The translations under genes and the position numbers were made by a program. A stretch of DNA of 64,000 bases from Pseudonocardia hierapolitana (GTDB lineage Bacteria > Actinomycetota > Actinomycetes > Mycobacteriales > Pseudonocardiaceae). The stretch is from contig NZ_VIWU01000001.1 in the NCBI RefSeq assembly GCF_007994075.1, positions 8,370,001 through 8,434,000 on the forward strand, read 5' to 3'. Positions 1 through 6,836 of this stretch are shown here, one piece after another. The notes below the pieces were generated by a model. It did no database searches and was not told where the DNA came from. It saw nothing but the letters and a program-made list of their open reading frames with translations. Positions within the stretch are counted from its first letter, which is position 1. Each line of letters opens with the position of its first letter.

Positions 1-1
1 C

Positions 2-418
2 GCCGTCGCCGACCGGCACCGGGCCGACCACGAGATCTTCCACGTGGCCCGCGACGTGGCGGGCTGGTCGCAGGAGCACGTCCGCCGGATCGCCGAGGTC
101 GGCGCCGATTTCGGCGTCCGGCTGAACCCGGAGCCGCGCTGGACCCTGCCCGGGGTCGGCGTCCTGGGCAGGCGCGCCGGCGCCGCGCTCGCCCGCCGGC
201 CGGCCTCCGGCCTGCTGCTGCTCGCCGATCTGCGCCACGTCCATCGGAAGGCGGCCGGGGTGTCGCTGGACTGGGAGCTGCTCGCCCAGGCCGCGCAGGC
301 GATGAAGAAGCAGTCGCTGATGCAGCTCGCCGCCGACTGCCACCCCCAGACGCTGCGCCAGATGCGGTGGGCCAACGCGCAGCTCAAGGTGACGTCGCCG
401 CAGGTGATCGCCTCCTGA
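2..418 (+). CDS. C-terminal part of an unrecognised protein
   Basis: The reading frame is open from the left edge of the window, so the gene starts upstream and only about 138 residues are visible. The visible part is rich in Ala, Leu and Arg, with a helical stretch around ALARRPASGLLLLADLRHVH and an end of QVIAS. A GTG at position 44 could start a shorter protein, but the frame before it reads on without a stop and looks equally coding, so a truncated gene is more likely. I recognise no domain or catalytic motif and assign no function. Confidence 0.6.
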   Translation, partial: AVADRHRADHEIFHVARDVAGWSQEHVRRIAEVGADFGVRLNPEPRWTLPGVGVLGRRAGAALARRPASGLLLLADLRHVHRKAAGVSLDWELLAQAAQAMKKQSLMQLAADCHPQTLRQMRWANAQLKVTSPQVIAS

Positions 419-516
419 CCTGCGGTAATCCACCCGTTCGGTTGCTGGTTGGCGATCAGGCCCTGGCGTAGGTTCGGCCGCCCTCCGACGACCAGCGCAG
501 ATCCTGGAGGCACGCC

Positions 517-891
517 ATGACGGCCACGCAACCGATGGAACACGTGTCGTTCGAGAAGCCGGACGAGGTCCGTGAGGGCACGAACTGGCGGATGGAGCTG
601 GTGAACCTCGCCGGTGGTGCGCAGGTTGGCCGGATCTCCCTGCAGCCGGGCTGGAAGTGGTCGAACGACGTGAAGCCGGTGGCAGGGACCGACCTGTGCA
701 TGGCCCCGCACCAGCAGTACCAGGTGAGCGGGCGCGTTCACGTCGCGATGGCGGACGGCGCCGAGCTCGAGGTCGGCCCGGGCGAGGTCGTCTCACTGCC
801 GCCGGGGCACGACGCATGGGTGGTGGGTGACGAGCCCGTCGTGGCCATCGACTGGCAGGGCGCCTCCGTATGGGCCGCGAAGAAGGAGTAG
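517..891 (+). CDS. Small single-domain cupin protein
   Basis: This 124-residue protein has the shape of a one-domain cupin: a conserved tryptophan-rich start (LQPGWKWSNDVKP), then the second cupin motif around VGPGEVVSLPPGHDAWVVGDE, with P and H in the expected places. The first motif carries HQQYQVSGRVHV, which has His residues that could bind a metal. Such proteins are often small sensors, isomerases or dioxygenase-like enzymes; nothing here decides which. A ribosome site GGAGG lies about 8 bases before the ATG. The next gene starts 5 bases after the stop, so the two are probably co-transcribed. Confidence 0.8.
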   Translation: MTATQPMEHVSFEKPDEVREGTNWRMELVNLAGGAQVGRISLQPGWKWSNDVKPVAGTDLCMAPHQQYQVSGRVHVAMADGAELEVGPGEVVSLPPGHDAWVVGDEPVVAIDWQGASVWAAKKE

Positions 892-896
892 GCGTC

Positions 897-1214
897 ATGG
901 GCGGGTTCATCCAGATCATCGAGATGCAGACGTCCCGCTTCGACGAGGTCGAGGCGCTGGGGAAGGAGATCCGCGCCCGCCTCGACGACGGCAGCCCGTC
1001 GAGCCCGCTGCGCGGGACGATCACCGCCGACCGGGACCGCCCCGGCGTCTACCTGAACATCGTCGAGTTCGACTCGTACGAGGCCGCGATGGAGAACTCG
1101 AGCCGGCCCGAGACCGGCGAGTTCGCCGCGCGCCTCGCGAAGCTCTGCGACGCGCCGCCGAAGTTCTACAACCTCGACGTGCGTGAGGTGTGGGAGCCGA
1201 CGGCCCGCGGCTGA
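897..1214 (+). CDS. Small ferredoxin-like-fold protein, ABM type, function unknown
   Basis: This 105-residue protein follows the cupin gene directly. I start it at ATG 897 because AAGGAG sits 8 bases upstream; an earlier in-frame ATG at 870 would lie inside the cupin gene with no ribosome site. The sequence begins with a beta strand (GGFIQIIEMQTS), then a helix (FDEVEALGKEIRARL) and a second strand and helix (VYLNIVEFDSYEAAMENS). That is the pattern of dimeric alpha+beta barrel (ABM-like) proteins. Their members include monooxygenases and stress proteins, but no active-site residues identify a reaction here. Confidence 0.7.
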   Translation: MGGFIQIIEMQTSRFDEVEALGKEIRARLDDGSPSSPLRGTITADRDRPGVYLNIVEFDSYEAAMENSSRPETGEFAARLAKLCDAPPKFYNLDVREVWEPTARG

Positions 1215-1285
1215 GCGGCCGCGCCGGAGCTGCGGAGCACTGCTCGTCGAACCGACCGGACGGCGGCTGTCCCGCGCGCTGACCG

Positions 1286-2053
1286 TCAGTGCGGCATGCG
1301 GGCGAAGCCGAGGTAGGTGACCACCGGAGTGTGATCCGGTGCGAGCGCGAACCCGACGACGCCGGGGATCTGGTCGTCGCCGATGCGCCCGCGCCTGCGG
1401 GCCAGCACCGCCGAGACGAGCGCCCGCGGACTCCTCGGTGCGAACCCGCACACGTCCTCACTGGTCAGACCGGCGCGGGCCAGCGCATCGGCCATCTCCT
1501 GCGGCCGGCGCAGGCGCTCGGCGCTGTAGCGACCGGGCGGCACGATCCGCGTCGGCGGGAAGGACTGGAACGCGCCCAGGTAGACCAGCCGGGAGACCGG
1601 GGTGCGGGTCACCGTGTCGTAGACGAGCACGCCGCCCGGCCGCAGCACCCGGGCCGCTTCCGCGAGCACGCGATCGAGATCCGCGGTGATCTCGAAGGTG
1701 TCGGCGTAGTACGCGAGGGCGAACGACGAGTCCGGCAGCTCCCCGAGGTCCTCCGCGCGCGCCGTCCGGTAGGTGACGGCGCCGTCGCCCGGGTCCGAGC
1801 GCCGCCGGGCCAGCTCCGTGGCCGCGGCCGACGGGTCGAGCGCCGTGACGTCCATGCCCAGCCGGGCCAGTCCACGGGCCAGATCACCCCGCCCGCTGCC
1901 GACCACCAGGGCGGGTCCGCCTGCCGTTGCGGCACCCACGGTGTCGAGCGTCCTGCGGACGTACTGCAGCCGGACCTGCTGGAAGGCGACGGCGCGGATG
2001 TGGCGCCCGTCGATCGCGTCGGCCGAGTCGAGCTGGATGCGTGGTGCGGACAT
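1286..2053 (-). CDS. Class I SAM-dependent methyltransferase, UbiG-like
   Basis: The 255-residue protein has a Rossmann-type methyltransferase fold. Motif I is VVGSGRGDLARGLARLGM (about residues 50-67), followed by the acidic end of strand 2 (VTALDPS). A post-motif SFALAYYADTFE and a motif III VLRPGGVLVYDTV are also present. The pattern after motif III (DTVTRTPVSRLVYLGAFQ) resembles the UbiG/Coq3 O-methyltransferase branch. It is transcribed away from the HxlR regulator at 2130, and two operator-like repeats lie in the 76-base gap, so the regulator probably controls it. The acceptor is unknown; O-methylation of a phenol or quinone-like molecule would fit the family. Confidence 0.85.
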   Translation of the reverse strand: MSAPRIQLDSADAIDGRHIRAVAFQQVRLQYVRRTLDTVGAATAGGPALVVGSGRGDLARGLARLGMDVTALDPSAAATELARRRSDPGDGAVTYRTARAEDLGELPDSSFALAYYADTFEITADLDRVLAEAARVLRPGGVLVYDTVTRTPVSRLVYLGAFQSFPPTRIVPPGRYSAERLRRPQEMADALARAGLTSEDVCGFAPRSPRALVSAVLARRRGRIGDDQIPGVVGFALAPDHTPVVTYLGFARMPH

Positions 2054-2070
2054 GCGACTCCCCTGATCGA

Positions 2071-2112
2071 GTTCCTTCAGGGAACCCTATACGTCGAGTT
2101 CCCCGAGTGAAC
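2071..2112. promoter_or_regulatory. Twin inverted repeats GTTC-N7-GAAC, HxlR operator candidate
   Basis: Two 15-base boxes of the same form, GTTC-N7-GAAC, lie at 2071-2085 and 2098-2112, centred 27 bases apart. They fill the gap between the divergent methyltransferase and HxlR genes. The first is better (GTTCC/GGAAC arms). Dimeric winged-helix regulators of the HxlR family bind such repeats next to their own gene. Binding is inferred from position and symmetry only. Confidence 0.5.
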
Positions 2113-2129
2113 CCATGTACGGTGAGCCG

Positions 2130-2636
2130 ATGACCAGGACACGACTCGCCGGGGTCGCGTGCTCGATCGCCCGGGCCACGGACCTGTTCACCGACGCCTG
2201 GACCGCGCTGATCATGCGCGACGTCCTCCTCGGGGTGACCCGGTTCGACGACATCGCCGAGGACCTGGGCATCTCGCGGAAGGTGCTGGCGGCCCGGCTC
2301 GCACGGCTCGTGGACGAGGGGGTGCTCGCACGCGAGCGCTACCAGGAGCGACCCCCACGCGAGCACTACATCGCCACCGAGAAGGGCGAGCAGCTCTACC
2401 CGGTACTGCTGGCGCTCATGGCCTGGGGCGACCGGTGGTACGCGGGTGAGGCGGGCCCGCCCGCGCTGGTCCACCACCTCACCTGCGGCCAGGACACGAC
2501 GCCGGTCACCGTCTGCGCACACTGCGCCGGCTCGCTCACGCCGCGCAACACCACCCAGCTCCCGGGGCCCGGCGGGCAGGTCGGCCCGGGCACCCGCGTC
2601 CTCGCACCGCTGCTCGCCGGGCGATCCGCGCCGTGA
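2130..2636 (+). CDS. HxlR-family winged-helix transcriptional regulator
   Basis: The 168-residue protein opens with the HxlR hallmark CSIARATDLFTDAWTALIMRD, then FDDIAEDLGISRKVLAARLARLVDEG (recognition helix and wing) and ends the domain with ALMAWGDRWY. The C-terminal tail holds HHLTCG and VCAHCAG, a Cys/His set seen in a subset of this family that may bind a metal or sense redox change. I prefer ATG 2130 over the in-frame ATG at 2115, because the second operator box ends at 2112 and 2130 is preceded by GGTGAG. It likely controls the divergent methyltransferase and itself. Confidence 0.9.
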   Translation: MTRTRLAGVACSIARATDLFTDAWTALIMRDVLLGVTRFDDIAEDLGISRKVLAARLARLVDEGVLARERYQERPPREHYIATEKGEQLYPVLLALMAWGDRWYAGEAGPPALVHHLTCGQDTTPVTVCAHCAGSLTPRNTTQLPGPGGQVGPGTRVLAPLLAGRSAP

Positions 2637-2646
2637 CATCACCATG

Positions 2647-2666
2647 TTGCTTCAGGCTCGAAGCAA
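2647..2666. promoter_or_regulatory. Perfect inverted repeat TTGCTTC-N6-GAAGCAA, MarR operator candidate
   Basis: Seven-base perfect arms at 2647-2653 and 2660-2666 flank a 6-base spacer, directly before the MarR-family gene (GTG 2676 or ATG 2691). The spacing of the half-site centres is about one helical turn, as expected for a MarR dimer. Autorepression is the usual arrangement for this family. No other gene starts nearby, so the site most likely serves this regulator. Confidence 0.6.
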
Positions 2667-2675
2667 GCGTGTCTG

Positions 2676-3185
2676 GTGAATGATGGAGGGATGACCGAGG
2701 GGCTCGATCCCCAGCAGCTGGGGGCCTACTTCGCGCTCTCGGAAGCCACCAGCCTGCTCCAGCACCACGTCGAACAGCACCTGCGCGCCGAGGGTGGCCT
2801 CAGCTACGTGCAGTTCCAGCTCCTGGCCCGCCTCGCCGAGGCCCACCGGCTGACGATGACGCAGCTCGCCGACGGCGTCGTCTACAGCCGCAGCGGCCTG
2901 ACCTACCAGGCAGGCCTGCTGGAGAAGGCCGGCCTCATCACCCGCAGCCCCAGCACGGACGACGAGCGCGCGACGCTGGTGACGATCACGGAGAAGGGGC
3001 TGGCCCTGTTCGGCAGCATCCTGCCCGGCCACGTCCAGGTCGTCCGCCGCATGCTGCTCGACCCCCTGTCGGAGGCGGACCTGCGGCACCTGGGGGACAT
3101 CATGACCCGGGTCCGCGACCACATGCGCGCCCTCCCGCCCCGCTCTGCGGCCGCGCGCAAGAGCCGCGCCGCGCGCTCGCCGTGA
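2676..3185 (+). CDS. MarR-family transcriptional regulator
   Basis: The 169-residue protein has the MarR winged helix: VQFQLLARLAEAHRLTMTQLADGVVYSRSGLTYQAGLLEKAGLI covers helices 2 to 4, and the wing is TRSPSTDDERATLVTITEKG, with the conserved D-x-R. The basic tail (AARKSRAARSP) is typical of GC-rich actinobacteria. Two starts are possible: GTG 2676 and ATG 2691; GGAGGG touches ATG 2691, which is too close, so GTG 2676 is kept with limited confidence. The perfect repeat at 2647-2666 suggests autoregulation. The likely targets outside itself are unknown; the divergent or downstream genes belong to other units. Confidence 0.9.
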   Translation: MNDGGMTEGLDPQQLGAYFALSEATSLLQHHVEQHLRAEGGLSYVQFQLLARLAEAHRLTMTQLADGVVYSRSGLTYQAGLLEKAGLITRSPSTDDERATLVTITEKGLALFGSILPGHVQVVRRMLLDPLSEADLRHLGDIMTRVRDHMRALPPRSAAARKSRAARSP

Positions 3186-3215
3186 TCCTCGCAGGGCCCG
3201 CGGGCCCTGCGAGGA
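3186..3215. terminator. Bidirectional hairpin terminator between convergent genes
   Basis: A perfect 30-base palindrome (TCCTCGCAGGGC... mirrored) lies between the stop of the marR gene and the stop of the GH3 gene, which converge here. It can fold to a stem of at least 12 pairs with a six-base CCGCGG loop. There is no T tract, as usual for GC-rich actinobacteria. Confidence 0.75.
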
Positions 3216-3221
3216 GCCGAC

Positions 3222-5495
3222 TCAGCCCGCGGCCTTCCGCAGGTCCTCCACCTCGGCCGGGGTCAGCGGCATTCCGGGGAACGTCACCAGCCGGGCGAGG
3301 GGGAAGTTCCCCACCACGTTGCGCATCTCCGGGTCGGTGAGCTGGCTCGGGCCCGCCGCGGCGAGCCGCTCCTCCAGCAGGCGCGACCCCACCGGGTGGG
3401 CCAGCCACTCCTCCAGGCTGGCGTCCTCGGCCAGTGGCGGCGCGGAGGTCGGCGCCGTGACGGTGACGGTCGCGCTCAGGCGCAGGTCGCGGGACGAGGC
3501 GCCCACGGCGATGCCGAACTCGCCGCCCTCGAACACCCACCGCCCCTGCCGGGGGTGGAAGTAGGACAGGTCGCGCCGGGTCAGCGCGAACGTCACGCGC
3601 CGGGACTCGCCGGGCTCCAGCGCGACCTTGGTGAACGCCTTCAGCTCGCGTACCGGGCGGGCGACGGCCGACGCCGGCGGGCCGACGTAGACCTGCACGA
3701 CCTCCTCGCCTGCACGCGATCCGGTGTTGGTGACGGTCGCCGACACCGTGACGTCCTGCTCGCCGATGTTCTGCTCGCCGCCGACCGCGACCTCGAGGTC
3801 GGTGTAGCCGAAGGTGGTGTACGAGAGCCCGTGGCCGAAGGCGTAGGACACCTCCTGCTCGCGCGCGTCGTAGCCCCGGTAGCCGACGAAGACGCCCTCG
3901 CCGTAGTGCACCACCCCGAGCTCGCCGGGGAAGTTGAGGTAGGACGGGTTGTCCTGCAGCCGCAGCGGGACGGTCTCCGCCAGCCGGCCCGACGGGTTCG
4001 CCCGCCCCAGGAGCAGGTCGGCGATCGCGCCGCCACCCGCCTGCCCCGACAGCCAGCCCTCGAGGATCGCGGCGGCGTGGTGGTCCCAGCCCGCCACCTG
4101 GACCGTCGATCCGTTGACGAGCACCACGACCACCCGCGGGTTGACCTCCGCCACCGCAGCGAGCAACACCGTCTGGGCCGCCGGCAGCAGGATGTGCTCC
4201 CGGTCGAAGCCCTCCGACTCGTCGCCGGCCGGCAGGCCGAGGAAGAGCACGGCCACGTCGGCGCCACGGGCGGCCTCGACGGCCTCCGCGCGCAGCGCCT
4301 CGTCGTCGGCCGAGGGGTCGTCCACCCCGAAACCGGCCGCGAAGACCGCCCGGTCTCCGACGATCCCCCGGATCGCGCTCCACGCGTCGTCCAGCCGCGT
4401 CGGGTTGATCTGCGAGCTGCCGGCCCCCTGGTAGCGCGGGGTGCGTGCGAACTCGCCGATCACCGCGACGGTTGCCGTGGGGTCGAGCGGCAGCAACGGG
4501 GTGCCGTCCACGGGCTCGTTCTTCAACAGGACGGCGCAGTCGGCCGCCGCCGCGCGAGCCAGTGCGTGATGGGCGTCGGCATCGAACACGCCGCCCTCGC
4601 GGACGGCCGGGAGGGCGCGGGCCAGCAGGGTGAGGATCCGCCCGACCGCGCGGTCCAGCACGGCCTCGTCGAGCTCGCCGTAGCGCACCGCGGCCACGAT
4701 CTCCGCGTCGGTGACGTGGCCGCCGGTCGCCGGCATCTGCAGGTCCAGCCCGGCGCGCAGGGCGGCGACGCGATCGGACACCGCGCCCCAGTCGGAGACG
4801 ACCGCCCCGTCGAAGCCCCACTCGGTGCGCAGGACGTCGGTGAGCAGCCACGGGTGCTGCGATGCGTACGTCCCGTTGACCCTGTTGTAGGAGCACATCA
4901 CCATCCACGGCCGCGCCTCGGTGACGACCCGCTCGAAACCGGCGAGGTAGATCTCCCGCAGCGTGCGCTCGTCGACCTCCGCGCTGACCCGCGCCCGGTC
5001 GGTCTCCTGGTTGTTGGCGGCGAAGTGCTTCACGCAGGCGCCGACGCCCGCGCTCTGGATCCCGCGCACCAGCGCGGCCCCGAGCACGCCGCTGACCAGC
5101 GGATCCTCCGACAGGTACTCGAAGTTGCGCCCGCAGAGCGGGGATCGCTTGATGTTGATGCCCGGCCCCAGAACCACGGCGACGTTCTCGGCCCGGGCCT
5201 CCGCCCCCAGCGCCCGTCCCACCCGCTCCACGAGCTCGGCGTCGAAGGAGGACCCCAGCGCCACGGCCGGCGGGAAGCAGGTCGCCGGTACCGAGTCGGA
5301 CAGGCCCACGTGATCGGCGGCCGTGGCCTGCTTGCGCAGCCCGTGCGGGCCGTCGGTCAGCATGACCGCGGGGACGCCGGCGCGCTCGACGGCCTTCGTG
5401 TTCCAGAAGTCCGCGCCGGAGCACAGCGACGCCTTCTCCTCGAGCGTCAGGTCCGCGAGCAGGGCCGGCACGTCCACGGTCGGGGCGGTCGTCAT
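3222..5495 (-). CDS. Glycoside hydrolase family 3 beta-glucosidase
   Basis: The 757-residue protein is a full-length GH3 enzyme: the N-terminal barrel (with KHFAANNQETDR at about 156-167), the catalytic nucleophile Asp235 in VVSDWGAV, the C-terminal alpha/beta sandwich (VVVVLVNGSTVQV), and the fibronectin-III-like end (PVRELKAFTKVALEPGESRRV). It removes terminal beta-linked sugars, most often glucose or xylose. There is no signal peptide, so it acts on oligosaccharides inside the cell. It is the last gene of an operon after the GH92 and GT4 genes, 51 bases downstream of the latter. The sugar specificity is not set by the sequence I can read. Confidence 0.93.
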   Translation of the reverse strand: MTTAPTVDVPALLADLTLEEKASLCSGADFWNTKAVERAGVPAVMLTDGPHGLRKQATAADHVGLSDSVPATCFPPAVALGSSFDAELVERVGRALGAEARAENVAVVLGPGINIKRSPLCGRNFEYLSEDPLVSGVLGAALVRGIQSAGVGACVKHFAANNQETDRARVSAEVDERTLREIYLAGFERVVTEARPWMVMCSYNRVNGTYASQHPWLLTDVLRTEWGFDGAVVSDWGAVSDRVAALRAGLDLQMPATGGHVTDAEIVAAVRYGELDEAVLDRAVGRILTLLARALPAVREGGVFDADAHHALARAAAADCAVLLKNEPVDGTPLLPLDPTATVAVIGEFARTPRYQGAGSSQINPTRLDDAWSAIRGIVGDRAVFAAGFGVDDPSADDEALRAEAVEAARGADVAVLFLGLPAGDESEGFDREHILLPAAQTVLLAAVAEVNPRVVVVLVNGSTVQVAGWDHHAAAILEGWLSGQAGGGAIADLLLGRANPSGRLAETVPLRLQDNPSYLNFPGELGVVHYGEGVFVGYRGYDAREQEVSYAFGHGLSYTTFGYTDLEVAVGGEQNIGEQDVTVSATVTNTGSRAGEEVVQVYVGPPASAVARPVRELKAFTKVALEPGESRRVTFALTRRDLSYFHPRQGRWVFEGGEFGIAVGASSRDLRLSATVTVTAPTSAPPLAEDASLEEWLAHPVGSRLLEERLAAAGPSQLTDPEMRNVVGNFPLARLVTFPGMPLTPAEVEDLRKAAG

Positions 5496-5546
5496 GCGTT
5501 CACTCTCCCAGCCCCTGGGGGCTGTCGCGGTGAAGGCAGTCGGGCC

Positions 5547-6836
5547 TCAGCCGGCGTTCGCGGCGGCCCCGTCGACCAGGGTCACGTGCCTCGGGGCACC
5601 GAAGAGCTGGTCGAAGACCCGGGATCGGTCGAAGGCCATGGCGTGGTCGCGGCCGCGCAGCTCCAGGTTGCGCCGCTCGTGCTCGGGCATCTGCAGCACC
5701 ACGCGGTCCAGGGCCGCCCGCAAGGCCTCGACGTCGCCGGCCTCCACGATCACGGCCGTGTCGCCGACGGCCTCGCCGGTGCCGCCGGTCAGTGTGGTGA
5801 TCACCGGCCCGCCGCCCGCGAGCAGCTTCTCGGTGAGGGCGATGCCGAACGTCTCGACGAAGTCGGGCTCTGGCTTGGTGGGCAGGGCGTAGGTCGCGCA
5901 CCCGCGCATCAGCAGCGGCTTCTCGTCGTCGTCCACGTCGGTGAGGAAGACGATCCGCTCGTCGTCGCCTGCGAGCGCACGGACCTCGGGCAGCGCAGGC
6001 CCGGTGCCCGCGACGACGAGCTTCACCCGGTCCCGCGCCCGGGACGCGGTGTAGGCGGCCACGAGGTCGTGGACGCCCTTGGCCCGGGTCACGCGCGACA
6101 GGAAGAGCACATAGCCGTCGCGTTCGAGGCCGCGCCGGGCGAGCGCCGCGTCGACCTCCGCCGGATCGAGGTCGAGGTAGGCGGAGGTGTCGATCGGCGG
6201 ATAGCTGATGGTGACGCGGTCGCGGCACGCCCAGGCGAACCGCGTGCCGCAATGGGCGTCGACGGCCTCCGCGGCGAGGATGATCTGCTCGCGCGTGTAC
6301 TCGGACACCGCGAGCACCTCGTCGTGGGCGAGGTAGGTGGTGAGCACGACGGCGGCCGCGCCGAACCGTCCCTCCCGCAGGCAGGACCGGATCACGTTCG
6401 TGACGTCGGATCCCACGGCCTTCGCCACCGTGTGCACGTCGGCGGGGAAGCCCGCCGCGCGGGCGGCGGCCACGGCGTCGACCACGACGTTCGCGTGCGG
6501 CGACAGGTACATCGACAGGCACGTGGTGGGGATCGGCTCGGCGAGCAGCTCGACCAGCCGCCCGGTGAGCCCGGCGAGGTGCCGCCCGTCCGGCACCCGG
6601 TAGTCGCCGACGGGCTCGGGGCGTTCCACGGTGATGCCGTCGGAGTACGGCAGCAGGCGGTCCAGTGGCTTCAGCGGCAGCCCGACGGCCTGCAGCGCGG
6701 CGATCGGCCAGGTGAGCAGCCGGACGTCGGTGAAGCCGCGATGCAGCGCCACCTCGGCCAGGTTGCGGGCCTCCCCGGAGTGACCGCAGATCACCGGATC
6801 GGCCCGCACGACGATCACGAGTCGGCGTTCGTTCAT
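5547..6836 (-). CDS. GT4-type glycosyltransferase
   Basis: The 429-residue protein has two Rossmann domains of a retaining GT-B transferase. The C-terminal donor half carries YVLFLSRVTRAKGVHDLVAAY, VVAGTGPALPEV and a long E-x7-E type region (KPEPDFVETFGIALTEKLLAGGG). I start it at ATG 6836: GGAGG lies 9 bases upstream, and the ATG overlaps the stop of the GH92 gene (ATGA), so translation is coupled. A 20-residue longer version would begin inside the upstream gene. With a GH92 mannosidase before it and a GH3 glucosidase after it, it may build or rework a mannose- or glucose-containing molecule. Donor and acceptor are unknown. Confidence 0.88.
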   Translation of the reverse strand: MNERRLVIVVRADPVICGHSGEARNLAEVALHRGFTDVRLLTWPIAALQAVGLPLKPLDRLLPYSDGITVERPEPVGDYRVPDGRHLAGLTGRLVELLAEPIPTTCLSMYLSPHANVVVDAVAAARAAGFPADVHTVAKAVGSDVTNVIRSCLREGRFGAAAVVLTTYLAHDEVLAVSEYTREQIILAAEAVDAHCGTRFAWACRDRVTISYPPIDTSAYLDLDPAEVDAALARRGLERDGYVLFLSRVTRAKGVHDLVAAYTASRARDRVKLVVAGTGPALPEVRALAGDDERIVFLTDVDDDEKPLLMRGCATYALPTKPEPDFVETFGIALTEKLLAGGGPVITTLTGGTGEAVGDTAVIVEAGDVEALRAALDRVVLQMPEHERRNLELRGRDHAMAFDRSRVFDQLFGAPRHVTLVDGAAANAG

